64,000 bases of DNA from BRHc4a sp049323915. Lineage in GTDB: Bacteria > Bacillota > Desulfotomaculia > Desulfotomaculales > Desulfocucumaceae. Below are positions 50,778 through 61,364 of the stretch, one piece after another. The stretch's first letter is position 1. Each line of letters opens with the position of its first letter. Where the stretch lies: assembly GCA_049323915.1 (NCBI GenBank), contig JBMOPC010000024.1, positions 1 to 64,000 on the forward strand, read 5' to 3'. The notes beneath the pieces were generated by a model. It worked only from the letters and a program-made list of their open reading frames with translations, did no database searches and was not told where the DNA came from. A program made the translations under genes and the position numbers.

Positions 50778-51974
50778 ATGAATACCGCTGAAATAATAAA
50801 AATGGGCGACAGTTATTTAATGAAAAACTACGGCAGGATGCAGATGGCCCTTGTGCGGGGCAGCGGGGCCAGGGTGTGGGACGCCGGGGGCAGGGAATAC
50901 CTGGACTTTGTGTCCGGCCTGGCGGTAAACTCTCTGGGGCACTGCCATCCAGCCGTGGTCAGGGCTATAGCTGATCAGGCCGAAACTCTCATGCATGTGT
51001 CAAACCTATACTATATAGAGACCCAGGTTAAGCTGGCCGGCCTCCTGGCGGAAAACTCCTGCGGCGACCGGGTGTTTTTCTGCAACAGCGGGGCCGAGGC
51101 CAATGAGGCGGCCATAAAGCTGGCCCGCAAGTATTTCAAGGTTAAAGGGGAGCCCGGTAAATTTGAGATAATCACGGCGCTGAAATCATTTCACGGCAGG
51201 ACGCTGGCCACCATCACCGCCACCGGGCAGGCAAAGTACCAGCAGGGCTTTGAGCCCCTGCCGGCCGGGTTTAAGTATGTTCCGTTCAACGATATCAGCG
51301 CCCTCAGGGAGGCCGTGGGGCCCGATACCTGCGCGGTTATGCTGGAGCCGGTGCAGGGGGAGGGCGGGGTAAACGAAGCCGACCCCGCTTACCTGCGGGA
51401 GGTCGGGGAGCTTTGCCGCGAAAAGGGGCTGCTGCTTATATTTGACGAGATACAGTGCGGGCTGGGCAGGACGGGCAAATTCCTGGCCTATCAGCACTAT
51501 GGTGTGGAGCCCGACATTTTTACCCTGGCCAAGGCGCTGGCGGGAGGCTTCCCCATAGGCGCCATGGTGGCAAAGGAGGAGGTGGCTGCGGCCTTTGTGC
51601 CGGGAGACCACGCCTCCACCTTCGGAGGAAACCCACTGGCCTGCGCCGCCGGCATTGCTGCCGTGGATCAGCTGATAAACCACGGGGTGGTGGAGAACGC
51701 CTCCAGGGTGGGGGATTATTTCAAAGGAAAGCTTTTGGAGATGTCGGGGCGGCACCCCTTCATAAAAGAAGTGCGGGGCAAGGGCCTCATTTTGGGAATG
51801 GAGCTTTCGGTGGACGGCAGGGGTGTCGTATCCCGCTGCCAGGAACTGGGTCTTTTGATTAACTGTGTCAACAACAACATATTAAGATTTCTGCCCCCGC
51901 TGATCATCACCGGGGACGATGTGGACCGGGCGGCGGGGATTCTGGAAAAAGCAATGGCGGAAGTATCCCTATAA
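50778..51974 (+). CDS. argD: acetylornithine aminotransferase
   Basis: 398 residues from ATG 50778, after GAAGGTGGGACTGAAG. Class III PLP aminotransferase: FCNSGAEANEAAIKLARK, SFHGRTLATI, LIFDEIQCGLGRTG and the PLP lysine in TLAKALAGGFPIGA. Converts N-acetylglutamate semialdehyde to N-acetylornithine. Next gene is carB, 20 bases on; carA, which is expected here in Bacillus-type operons, is missing. Confidence 0.95.
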   Translation: MNTAEIIKMGDSYLMKNYGRMQMALVRGSGARVWDAGGREYLDFVSGLAVNSLGHCHPAVVRAIADQAETLMHVSNLYYIETQVKLAGLLAENSCGDRVFFCNSGAEANEAAIKLARKYFKVKGEPGKFEIITALKSFHGRTLATITATGQAKYQQGFEPLPAGFKYVPFNDISALREAVGPDTCAVMLEPVQGEGGVNEADPAYLREVGELCREKGLLLIFDEIQCGLGRTGKFLAYQHYGVEPDIFTLAKALAGGFPIGAMVAKEEVAAAFVPGDHASTFGGNPLACAAGIAAVDQLINHGVVENASRVGDYFKGKLLEMSGRHPFIKEVRGKGLILGMELSVDGRGVVSRCQELGLLINCVNNNILRFLPPLIITGDDVDRAAGILEKAMAEVSL

Positions 51975-51994
51975 TAGTCCGGGAGGAAAAAAAA

Positions 51995-54900
51995 TTGCCC
52001 AAGAGAAGCGACATCAAAAAGGTGCTTGTAATAGGGTCCGGACCAATAGTCATAGGGCAGGCGGCTGAGTTTGACTACGCCGGCACCCAGGCGTGCAAGG
52101 CCCTTTCCGAGGAAGGGGTCGAAGTGGTGCTGGTAAACTCAAACCCGGCCACCATAATGACCGACCCCGGCATAGCCCACCAGGTTTACATCGAGCCACT
52201 GACATGGCAGAGCGTGGCGGGGATAATAAAAAAGGAGAGGCCCCACGGGCTTTTGCCCACCCTGGGCGGGCAGACCGGGCTCAATCTGGCCGTAGAGCTG
52301 GCCGAAAAGGGCGTTCTGGATGAATACGGGGTGGAACTGATGGGGACCTCCCTGGAAACAATTAAAAAGGCCGAGGACCGTGAGCTTTTCAAGGAAACAA
52401 TGCTGGCCATAGGCGAGCCGGTGCCCGAGAGCGTTATTGCCACCACCCTGGATGAGGCAAAGGCCTTTGCAATACGGGTCGGGTATCCGGTAATTGTGCG
52501 GCCTGCTTATACCCTGGGCGGCACCGGCGGGGGAATAGTGGAGAATGACACCGAACTGACGGAGATTGTCAGCAAAGGGCTTAAAATGAGCATGATCGGC
52601 CAGGTGCTGATGGAGAGAAGCGTTGCCGGCTGGAAGGAAATAGAGTACGAGGTGATGCGGGACGGGGCCGACAACTGCATCACCATATGCAACATAGAGA
52701 ATATAGACCCCATCGGGGTGCACACCGGTGACAGCATAGTGGTGGCGCCTTCCCAGACCCTGGCCGACCGGGAGTACCAAATGCTGCGATCAGCCTCTCT
52801 GAAGATAATAAGGACGCTGGGGGTTGAGGGGGGCTGCAACGTGCAGTTTGCCCTGGACCCGTACAGCTTTAACTATTATGTCATCGAGGTGAACCCCAGG
52901 GTAAGCCGATCCAGCGCCCTGGCATCAAAGGCCACCGGCTATCCCATAGCCAAGATGGCGGCCAAAATAGCAATGGGGCTAAACCTGGATGAGATTGTCA
53001 ACCCGGTTACCGGAAAGACCACGGCCTGCTTCGAGCCCACGCTGGATTACGTTGTGGTTAAGATTCCTCGCTGGCCCTTTGACAAGTTCGCCAGCGCCGA
53101 CCGCACACTGGGAACCCAGATGAAGGCCACCGGGGAGGTCATGGCCATTGACCGTAGCTTTGAGGGCGCCTTGATGAAAGCAGTCCGCTCCCTGGAAATA
53201 GGGGTTGACAGCCTTCAACTGAAGGGGGCGGCCAGCTGGAGCGAAATGGAGCTGGAAAGCAGGCTCTCCAGGCCCAATGACGAGAGGCTGTTTGCCATAG
53301 CCGAGGCCTTCAGGAGATTTTGGGCTATGCGGGAGGTATTCCAGCTAACCAACATAGATTACTTTTTCCTTGAAAAGATAAAAAATATAGTTGTGGCCGA
53401 GGGAGAGCTGAAGACCAGCGGCGGCGGGGCTGACCGTTACAAACTGGAGAAAGCCAAGCAACTGGGGATCTCAGACAGCCAGATGGCCCGCCTTACGGCC
53501 ACCAGCCAGGAAAGTATAAGGTTGTTGCGCAAAGAATACGGGATCACTCCCACCTACAAGGTGGTGGACACATGCGCCGCCGAATTTGAATCCTCCACCC
53601 CTTATTACTACTCAACTTACGACTATCAGGACGAGGTGGAGGTTTCAGGCCGCAGGAAGGCGCTGGTGCTCGGATCCGGCCCCATAAGAATAGGGCAGGG
53701 CATAGAGTTCGACTACTGCTCGGTGCACTCGGTCTGGGGCCTTCAGGCCGAGGGGGTTGAGTCGGTTATAGTAAACAACAACCCGGAGACTGTGAGCACC
53801 GACTTCGACACCTCCGACAAGCTTTATTTTGAGCCCCTTACACTGGAGGATGTTCTCAATATTATTGAAAAGGAAAAACCCGAGGGTGTTGTGGTGCAGT
53901 TTGGCGGCCAGACAGCGATAAACCTGGCCGGGGAGCTGGACAGACACGGAGTCAGGATACTGGGGACACCGGTGGAAGGCATTGACGCCGCCGAGGACCG
54001 TGAGAAATTCAGTGATTTGCTGTGCTTCCTGGACATTCCCCAGACCGAGGGAAGCACCGCCTTCACCGTCAGGGGGGCGCTGGATATAGCGGGCAGCCTG
54101 GGCTACCCCGTACTGGTAAGGCCGTCCTACGTTCTGGGGGGCCGCGCCATGGAAATAGTGCACAGTGATGAAGAGCTGCTGAAATACATGGAGTCAGCGG
54201 TGCAGGTGTCTCCCAAACACCCGGTGCTGGTGGATAAATACGTCCGGGGCAAAGAGGTTGAGGTGGACGCCATAGGTGACGGCAAAGACATTTTCATACC
54301 CGGAATAATGGAGCATGTTGAGAGGGCCGGGGTGCACTCGGGGGACAGCATAGCGGTGTATCCCCCGCAGACCCTGAGCCAGGAGGAAATAAACCTGATA
54401 GTGGACTACACCCTGCGTATAGGCCGGGCTCTCAAGATCTGCGGCCTCATTAACATACAGTACGTGGTGGGGGCCGAGGGAGTGTTCGTGCTGGAGGTAA
54501 ACCCCCGGGCATCCCGTACCGTGCCCGTGTTGAGCAAGGTGACAGGTGTCCCTATGGTCCAGGTGGCCACAAGGGCCATGCTGGGTAGAAGCCTTGCGTC
54601 CATGGGCTACGGCAGCGGGCTGGGGCCTCTTCCTCACCTGGTTACCGTAAAGGCGCCGGTGTTTTCCTTCGAGAAGCTGGGGATGGTGGAGACCTCACTG
54701 GGGCCGGAGATGAAATCCACCGGGGAGGTTATGGGAATAGACCGGACTTTCCCGCTGTCTCTTTATAAGGCCATGCTTTCAGCCGGCCTAAAAATTGTCA
54801 CCGGCGGCGCCTTGCTGGTGTCCCTGGCGGACCGGGACAAGGAGGAGGCGCTGCCCATCATAAAGCAATACCGGGAAATGGGATTCAAGGTGTATGCCAC

Positions 54901-55207
54901 CGGGGGAACGGCAAAAATGCTGGCGGAAGAAGGCTTTTCCGTGGAGGAGGCGGCCGACCCCGGCGCCCTTATCCGTTCAGGCGGTGTGAGCCTGGTGATA
55001 AACACTCCCACCAGGGGCAAAGTCCCCGGGAGGAGCGGATTTATGCTGAGGAGGGCGGCATCCGAGTATAAGGTTCCCTGCCTGACCTCCCTGGACACCG
55101 TCAGGGCGCTGGCGGTGGTGCTGGAAAGCATAGGCAGGGGAGAGGAGCCGGAGCCGGTGAACATGCGGGATATCAATCCCCCTTCCGCCCGGAAGGCCGC
55201 CATTTAG
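51995..55207 (+). CDS. carB: carbamoyl-phosphate synthase large subunit
   Basis: 1070 residues, full length. TTG 51995 follows GGGAGG. Two homologous ATP-grasp halves: the first starts KKVLVIGSGPIVIGQAAEFD, the second KALVLGSGPIRIGQGIEFD (near 555). Each carries EVNPR motifs; the C-terminal allosteric MGS-like domain (about 935-1070) has YATGGTAKML. Makes carbamoyl phosphate for ArgF from bicarbonate, ATP and ammonia from the CarA glutaminase. No carA is present in the window, so the small subunit must come from elsewhere. Confidence 0.97.
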   Translation: MPKRSDIKKVLVIGSGPIVIGQAAEFDYAGTQACKALSEEGVEVVLVNSNPATIMTDPGIAHQVYIEPLTWQSVAGIIKKERPHGLLPTLGGQTGLNLAVELAEKGVLDEYGVELMGTSLETIKKAEDRELFKETMLAIGEPVPESVIATTLDEAKAFAIRVGYPVIVRPAYTLGGTGGGIVENDTELTEIVSKGLKMSMIGQVLMERSVAGWKEIEYEVMRDGADNCITICNIENIDPIGVHTGDSIVVAPSQTLADREYQMLRSASLKIIRTLGVEGGCNVQFALDPYSFNYYVIEVNPRVSRSSALASKATGYPIAKMAAKIAMGLNLDEIVNPVTGKTTACFEPTLDYVVVKIPRWPFDKFASADRTLGTQMKATGEVMAIDRSFEGALMKAVRSLEIGVDSLQLKGAASWSEMELESRLSRPNDERLFAIAEAFRRFWAMREVFQLTNIDYFFLEKIKNIVVAEGELKTSGGGADRYKLEKAKQLGISDSQMARLTATSQESIRLLRKEYGITPTYKVVDTCAAEFESSTPYYYSTYDYQDEVEVSGRRKALVLGSGPIRIGQGIEFDYCSVHSVWGLQAEGVESVIVNNNPETVSTDFDTSDKLYFEPLTLEDVLNIIEKEKPEGVVVQFGGQTAINLAGELDRHGVRILGTPVEGIDAAEDREKFSDLLCFLDIPQTEGSTAFTVRGALDIAGSLGYPVLVRPSYVLGGRAMEIVHSDEELLKYMESAVQVSPKHPVLVDKYVRGKEVEVDAIGDGKDIFIPGIMEHVERAGVHSGDSIAVYPPQTLSQEEINLIVDYTLRIGRALKICGLINIQYVVGAEGVFVLEVNPRASRTVPVLSKVTGVPMVQVATRAMLGRSLASMGYGSGLGPLPHLVTVKAPVFSFEKLGMVETSLGPEMKSTGEVMGIDRTFPLSLYKAMLSAGLKIVTGGALLVSLADRDKEEALPIIKQYREMGFKVYATGGTAKMLAEEGFSVEEAADPGALIRSGGVSLVINTPTRGKVPGRSGFMLRRAASEYKVPCLTSLDTVRALAVVLESIGRGEEPEPVNMRDINPPSARKAAI

Positions 55208-55239
55208 TAGTGGTTAAATATAGTTAGAGGTGAATTGAG

Positions 55240-56181
55240 TTGAATAAATTAACCGATCTCCTGCGCGGGCGGGACCTGCTTTCACTGCATCATTTCACTC
55301 CGGACGAAATAAAGCTTATCCTGGACACGGCCGACCACCTGAAGGCCATGCTCAGGAGGGGTGAAGACCACCGGATCCTCAAGGGCAAGACCCTGGGGAT
55401 GATTTTTCAAAAGTCATCCACGAGGACCAGGGTTTCCTTTGAGGTGGGGATTTACCAGCTGGGAGGGTATGCCCTTTTCCTCAGCTCGTCGGACATACAG
55501 CTGGGGAGGGGGGAAACCGTTGCCGACACCGCCAGGGCGCTTTCACGGTACGTGAACGGCATAATGATCAGGACTTACGCCCAGTCCGATGTGGAGGAAC
55601 TGGCCCATTACGCAGACATTCCGGTGATAAACGGCCTCACCGACCTGCTTCATCCCTGCCAGGTGCTGGCCGACCTGCAGACCATAAGAGAGGTCAAGGG
55701 AGGGCTGGCCGGCCTGAAGCTGGCTTACGTGGGGGACGGCAACAATATGTCGCACTCGCTGCTTTTCGGCTGCGCCAAGACAGGTATGAACATCACAGTG
55801 GCCTCCCCGGAAGGCTCTATGCCCAGCCGGGAAATTGTCATGGCCGCCGCGGAGGACGCCCGGGAAACCGGCGCCGTGATACAGGTGGTCAACGACCCGG
55901 TGGAAGCTGTCTATGAGGCCGACGTGGTGGTTACCGACGTCTGGGCCAGCATGGGCCAGGAGGCCGAGCAGGCCGGGAGGGCAAGGGTTTTCCCGCCGTA
56001 CCAGGTCAATGGGGAACTGGTGCGGCACGCCAAAAAGGATTTTATATTCCTGCACTGCCTGCCCGCCCACAGGGGGGAGGAAGTAACGGCGGAGATCATC
56101 GACGGTCCCCACTCGGTGGTTTGGGATGAGGCCGAAAACAGGCTGCACGCTCAAAAGGCCGTAATGGCATTAACAATGTAG
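55240..56181 (+). CDS. argF: ornithine carbamoyltransferase
   Basis: 313 residues. TTG 55240 after AGAGGTG. Signatures: carbamoyl-phosphate loop SSTRTRVSFE, LLHPCQVLADLQT, DVWASMGQE and ornithine site HCLPAHRGEEV. Joins carbamoyl phosphate and ornithine to citrulline. Last gene of the cluster; a repeat-rich gap separates argG. Confidence 0.97.
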   Translation: MNKLTDLLRGRDLLSLHHFTPDEIKLILDTADHLKAMLRRGEDHRILKGKTLGMIFQKSSTRTRVSFEVGIYQLGGYALFLSSSDIQLGRGETVADTARALSRYVNGIMIRTYAQSDVEELAHYADIPVINGLTDLLHPCQVLADLQTIREVKGGLAGLKLAYVGDGNNMSHSLLFGCAKTGMNITVASPEGSMPSREIVMAAAEDARETGAVIQVVNDPVEAVYEADVVVTDVWASMGQEAEQAGRARVFPPYQVNGELVRHAKKDFIFLHCLPAHRGEEVTAEIIDGPHSVVWDEAENRLHAQKAVMALTM

Positions 56182-56437
56182 CACAGACTGTGGGTCAGCT
56201 ATTAGCCATAAGCTGTTAGCTGTAAGTTTGAAAGTATATATTAAAGGTATTAAGGCAATATTGCTTATGCTAATAGCGCAAATGGGGTTATTATAAATTT
56301 TACTGATAACAATCATATTTTCACGAGAAGGTAGATAATATTTGTCTGGTTGTAAAAAATCTTATAGCTTATAGCTAATAGCCTTATAATATAAGCTAAC
56401 AGTTAACAGCTTGTCAACTGAAAGGAGTTGTATTGCG
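56182..56437. repeat. intergenic with inverted AGCTATTAGC-type repeats
   Basis: CAGCTATTAGCCATAAGCTG with TTAGCTGTAAG on the left, and TATAGCTTATAGCTAATAGCC, AAGCTAACAGTTAACAGCTT on the right. They can pair across an AT-rich centre that probably carries the argG promoter. No gene. Confidence 0.55.
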
Positions 56438-57652
<1,215 letters not shown>

Positions 57653-57667
57653 ATATTATGGTCATAA

Positions 57668-57701
57668 AAACCCCGCCCCTCACTCCGGAGGGCGGGGTTT
57701 C
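57668..57701. terminator. bidirectional terminator
   Basis: AAACCCCGCCC/GGGCGGGGTTT with a 10-base loop; T-rich after it on the plus strand, and a T-rich tract follows on the minus strand too. Serves argG and the convergent lipase gene. Confidence 0.85.
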
Positions 57702-57729
57702 TTCCTTTTAGCCGCAGCCCGGCTCCTTT

Positions 57730-58563
57730 TCAGTTTGGCCGACTTTCCAGCCAGTTGATTATAAATCCGATAATATCGCGCTTTTGCGGCTCGTTGTGCA
57801 GCTCATGGTAGAGCCCTTCCCATATTTTAAGTGTGCAGCCGCCTGGAACACGTCCTGCGAACTGCCTTGAAGCCTCCGGTGAGGTTACGGGGTCGGCGCC
57901 CCCGTGCATGATCAGAAGCGGCAGAGGGAATTCCCCCGCATGTTCCAGCGACCACAGTCCGGCGTCGTGTACGCTGAAAAAAAGGCGGGTTGAAATCATG
58001 CGGTTGACCAGCGGGTCGCTGTCGTAGTCCCGCACCACCTCCGGGTCGTGGGAAAGCCCCTTTGCGTCCAGGTTGTTGGGCTGTGAGGACGAGGGCATAA
58101 ACCTGTTCATCACTCTTCCCGCTATCATAAGTGCTGACGAAGGATTTTTGGTAAGGCGCAGCCAGGGGCTTGTGGCCACCACCCCCATAAGCTGCGGCTT
58201 CCGGCGGAGGGCGTAGTTCAGGACCAGGTTGCCCCCCATGCTGTGGCCGTAAAGAAAGAGAGGGAGGCCGGGATACAGGCGGTGTGCCCCGTCCAGCAGA
58301 AGGTCCATGTCATCCATCATCACTTCATATGACGGGGCGTGGCCCCGCTGACCCCCGGACTTGCCGTGCCCCCGCTGGTCAAAGGCCACCAGGGCGTACC
58401 CTGCCCCTGCAAGATGACCGGCCACATGAAGGTAGCGGCCGGTGTGCTCACCAAAGCCATGCACCAGGCAGACCACGCCTTTGAGCCCGCTATCAGGCTC
58501 CCACCGCCGGGCGTGGAGATACAGGCCGTCCTTTGCCTGCCATTGATACTCAGCTTTTTTCAT
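57730..58563 (-). CDS. alpha/beta hydrolase, monoacylglycerol lipase/lysophospholipase type
   Basis: 277 residues. Nucleophile elbow GHSMGGNL (Ser about 113), oxyanion region VHGFGEHTGRY, FDQRGHGKSGG, acid in HGGADPVTS and last His in YHELHNEPQ. This is the pattern of hydrolase_4 family monoglyceride lipases. No signal peptide. Substrate inferred from family. Confidence 0.9.
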   Translation of the reverse strand: MKKAEYQWQAKDGLYLHARRWEPDSGLKGVVCLVHGFGEHTGRYLHVAGHLAGAGYALVAFDQRGHGKSGGQRGHAPSYEVMMDDMDLLLDGAHRLYPGLPLFLYGHSMGGNLVLNYALRRKPQLMGVVATSPWLRLTKNPSSALMIAGRVMNRFMPSSSQPNNLDAKGLSHDPEVVRDYDSDPLVNRMISTRLFFSVHDAGLWSLEHAGEFPLPLLIMHGGADPVTSPEASRQFAGRVPGGCTLKIWEGLYHELHNEPQKRDIIGFIINWLESRPN

Positions 58564-58603
58564 GGCCGGGCATTCCTTTCCTTCAAGGGCTTGGTGGGGG
58601 GGC

Positions 58604-59266
58604 TTATCTCCTCCAGAAATCTTTCTCCGAGGATTTTTTGAATATGTAGCGGAAAATTCTATCGGTGTCCGACGTGGTCAGGTCCAGAAACTGCACGCCT
58701 ATCTTGTTTTTCTTCGTTGACACCGGGATTACCCTGCAGACCTTGGACTTTACAAGGAATCTGTGTCTATTCTTTTTGTCCAGCTCCAGGGTGAAACCAA
58801 CCAGCAGCAGTGAGTCGCCCGGATAGTCTTGGGCGGTCAGCAGCTCCATTCCCCCGGCGCTTATATCAAGGGCCGTGGCATCGGTGAAAACGGGCTCCTC
58901 ACCTTTGGGGGGCTCCGGGGCAACGAATATGTTCATGAGAAGTTTGAACCTGACAGACCCCCTGCGCTGGACCCTCTTGAAGCTATCGGGGTGCTCCAGC
59001 GTGACCAGGACTATGTTTTCCGATTTGAAGGATTTTACCCGGGTGCCGAACTCCAGGGCAAAGGAACTCATGGGCACCTTTAAATAAACCGGATCCCCCC
59101 TCCTTAATTCCAGGGGGACCTGATTTTTGAGGGGTACGCTGATATCAATTCCGCCGGGGACGATGTTTTCAATGGACGACACAAATTCCAGGCTGTCATC
59201 TTCACTCCTGGCCACGGCTATCCTCTGGCTTTGCTTTACCTTGAAGCCCGCGAGCGTCAGGCTCAT
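58604..59266 (-). CDS. YcgR-type PilZ protein (flagellar brake family)
   Basis: 220 residues from ATG 59266, after GGAGGTTTGGGC. N-terminal YcgR-N domain (about 1-95; VPLELRRGDPVYLKVP) and C-terminal PilZ domain with RRGSVRF and DISAGGMEL, the two c-di-GMP-binding motifs. YcgR/YpfA proteins slow flagella or regulate surface behaviour on c-di-GMP binding. No flagellar genes adjoin. Divergent from argH. Confidence 0.88.
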   Translation of the reverse strand: MSLTLAGFKVKQSQRIAVARSEDDSLEFVSSIENIVPGGIDISVPLKNQVPLELRRGDPVYLKVPMSSFALEFGTRVKSFKSENIVLVTLEHPDSFKRVQRRGSVRFKLLMNIFVAPEPPKGEEPVFTDATALDISAGGMELLTAQDYPGDSLLLVGFTLELDKKNRHRFLVKSKVCRVIPVSTKKNKIGVQFLDLTTSDTDRIFRYIFKKSSEKDFWRR

Positions 59267-59365
59267 GCCCAAACCTCCAAACAAAATTCAGCCCTTTCCT
59301 GATATACTTTAAAATAACATGGCGCACCCTTTATTTCAATTAACTTTTCTGCCCCGGCCCGTGCT

Positions 59366-59393
59366 TTTACAATCGGCGCTTTCGTGGTATTAT
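59366..59393 (+). promoter_or_regulatory. argH promoter
   Basis: TTTACA (59366-59371) and TATTAT (59388-59393), 16 bases apart, 33 bases before the argH start. Confidence 0.6.
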
Positions 59394-59426
59394 TTTCTTT
59401 AAGTTTGTCATAAGGTGGGATGTTGC

Positions 59427-60797
59427 ATGAAAAAACTGTGGGGCGGAAGGTTTCAGAAAGAGACCAGTGAAATGGTGGATGACTTTCACTCCTCCATTAC
59501 ATTTGACTGCAGGCTTTACCGTTACGATATAGAGGGCAGCATCGCCCACGCCGAAATGCTGGGCAAAACAGGTATAATCTCCCCCGGGGAGGCTGCCGCC
59601 ATTGTGGACGGCCTCAAGTCGGTGCTGTCCGATATAGAAAGCGGCCTGGTGGAATTTTCCGTAGAGGCCGAGGACATACACATGAATATAGAGCAGATGC
59701 TGACCGAAAAGATAGGCGCCGTGGCCAAAAAGCTGCACACCGCCAGGAGCCGCAACGACCAGGTGGCCCTGGACATCCGCATGTTTTTGCGGGATGAGAT
59801 AGACAACACCGTGAAACTGCTGGACGACCTCAGGATGACCCTGGTGGCTATGGCGGAAAAACACCTTAACACCATAATGCCGGGATACACGCACCTGCAG
59901 AGGGCGCAGCCCATAACACTGGCGCACCACCTGATGGCTTACGTGCAGATGTTCGGAAGGGACCGGGCAAGGCTTTTGGACTGCCGCCGCAGGGTAAATG
60001 TAATGCCGCTGGGGGCTGGGGCTTTGGCCGGCACCACCTTCCCCCTGGATCCGGAATACGTGGCCCGGAGGCTGGGTTTTGACGAAGTGGCCCTGAACAG
60101 CCTGGATGCTGTAAGCGACAGGGATTTCGCCGTGGAGTTCGCGTCCGCGGCCGCCCTTATCATGGTGCACCTGAGCAGGTTCTGCGAGGAGATAATACTG
60201 TGGTCCAGCGCCGAGTTTTCCTTTATTGAGCTGGACGATGCATACAGCACCGGCAGCAGCATGATGCCGCAGAAAAAGAACCCAGATGTGGCCGAGCTGA
60301 TCAGGGGCAAGTCCGGCCGGGTGTTCGGGGACCTGGCGGCGCTTCTGGCCATGCTGAAAGGCATTCCCCTGGCATACAACAAGGACATGCAGGAAGACAA
60401 GGAGGCCCTTTTTGACGCCCTGGACACGGTGAAAAAGTGTCTGACGGTTTTCCGTCCCATGCTGGCCACCCTCAGGGTCAGGGAGGAAAAGATGCTGGAG
60501 GCCGCCCGGGGAGGATTCACCAACGCCACCGACCTGGCCGATTACCTTGTGCTAAAGGGTGTTCCTTTCCGGGAGGCCCACGGGGTGGTGGGCAGGGCGG
60601 TCTTCCACTGCGTGCAGTCCGGAAAGTCTCTGGACCAGCTTGCCCTGGAGGAGTTCAGGTCCTTCAGCCCGCTGGTGGAGGAGGACGTGTACCGGTTCAT
60701 ATCGGTAAAGCGGTGCGTTGAGGCCAGGAAGGTGCTGGGCGGCCCCTCTCCGGAATCGGTGCGGGAGGCTATTGGTAAATCTAAATTAAATCAATAA
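59427..60797 (+). CDS. argH: argininosuccinate lyase
   Basis: 456 residues from ATG 59427, after AAGGTGGGATG; the frame opens at 59415. Fumarase-superfamily signature GSSMMPQKKNPDVAEL (catalytic Ser loop), N-terminal KLWGGRF, and HTARSRNDQVALD. Releases arginine and fumarate, the last step. Has its own promoter, so it is separated from argG by two unrelated minus-strand genes. Confidence 0.97.
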   Translation: MKKLWGGRFQKETSEMVDDFHSSITFDCRLYRYDIEGSIAHAEMLGKTGIISPGEAAAIVDGLKSVLSDIESGLVEFSVEAEDIHMNIEQMLTEKIGAVAKKLHTARSRNDQVALDIRMFLRDEIDNTVKLLDDLRMTLVAMAEKHLNTIMPGYTHLQRAQPITLAHHLMAYVQMFGRDRARLLDCRRRVNVMPLGAGALAGTTFPLDPEYVARRLGFDEVALNSLDAVSDRDFAVEFASAAALIMVHLSRFCEEIILWSSAEFSFIELDDAYSTGSSMMPQKKNPDVAELIRGKSGRVFGDLAALLAMLKGIPLAYNKDMQEDKEALFDALDTVKKCLTVFRPMLATLRVREEKMLEAARGGFTNATDLADYLVLKGVPFREAHGVVGRAVFHCVQSGKSLDQLALEEFRSFSPLVEEDVYRFISVKRCVEARKVLGGPSPESVREAIGKSKLNQ

Positions 60798-60801
60798 TTC
60801 C

Positions 60802-60830
60802 TTGACACAACATGGGGAATTCTGTATACT
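60802..60830 (+). promoter_or_regulatory. ilvDB leader promoter
   Basis: TTGACA (60802-60807) and TATACT (60825-60830) with the optimal 17-base spacing, a few bases after the argH stop. Confidence 0.8.
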
Positions 60831-60840
60831 GTCAATTATG

Positions 60841-61135
60841 AGAAGGGCTGTGAAGGGGATCAATCAACCCTGTTAAAGTGGCTTCAGAGAGCCGGATATG
60901 CTGGGAACCGGCGCCACTGGGGTAAATACATCGCCCCGGAGCCGCAGGCTGAAAGGTAAAGGTAATTACCGACTAGGTCGTGCCGGGTTAGCCACCCGTT
61001 ACCAAAGCTGTGTCCTGATTGGGACACGTAAGAGGCTTTCCGCCGTGAGGCGAAAAGCAATCAGGGTGGTACCGCGTGAGAAACCTCTCGTCCCTGGCAG
61101 TGTTAACCGACTGCCGGGCGGGAGGTTAAATTTTT
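60841..61135 (+). promoter_or_regulatory. T-box riboswitch, probably Ile-specific, with terminator
   Basis: AGAGAGCCGG (kink-turn motif) and GGGAACCGGC build Stem I. The likely specifier is ATC (Ile) at about 60929-60931, in TACATCGCCCC before GGAGC. The T-box AGGGTGGTACCGCG lies at 61062-61075. The terminator (61082-61135) pairs AACCTC...CTGGCAGT with ACTGCC...GGAGGTT and ends in TTTTT; the alternative antiterminator uses the T-box and CGTCCCT. Uncharged tRNA-Ile would favour readthrough. Confidence 0.93.
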
Positions 61136-61255
61136 ATGATTATTATGATTATGGATCGACTTATTATAATTAACCTTATTATGGGCAATAAAATTTCATC
61201 AGCGCCGGGGCCGGGCCCCGGACAAGGGGCCGGGCCGGGTTTAAGGCTCCGGTAA
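61136..61255 (+). CDS. isoleucine-rich leader peptide (attenuator)
   Basis: 39 residues from ATG 61136. The first 20 residues hold eight Ile and two Leu (MIIMIMDRLIIINLI then MGNKI), the classic form of an ilv leader peptide; the rest is Pro/Gly-rich. GGGAGG, in the 3' arm of the T-box terminator, is its ribosome site at a 10-base spacing. Codons are mostly ATT with one ATA. A GC-rich pairing region (CCGGGCCCC...GGGGCCGGG) and a second terminator follow, so stalling at Ile codons would alter folding. Ribosome-mediated attenuation is inferred. Confidence 0.65.
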   Translation: MIIMIMDRLIIINLIMGNKISSAPGPGPGQGAGPGLRLR

Positions 61256-61277
61256 AAGAACTTAACCGTGGGAAAAG

Positions 61278-61339
61278 AGACCCTGCCGGATAGGTTCCGC
61301 TCTTGCAGCAGGTAATATCCGCAGGGTCTTTTATTTTTA
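61278..61339 (+). terminator. second leader terminator (attenuator) before ilvD
   Basis: AGACCCTGC-GGATA (one bulged C) pairs with TATCC-GCAGGGTCT, followed by TTTATTTTT. Together with the leader peptide this makes a second control point 140 bases after the T-box terminator. Confidence 0.85.
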
Positions 61340-61364
61340 ATCAGTTTTGAATAGGGGTGATAAT

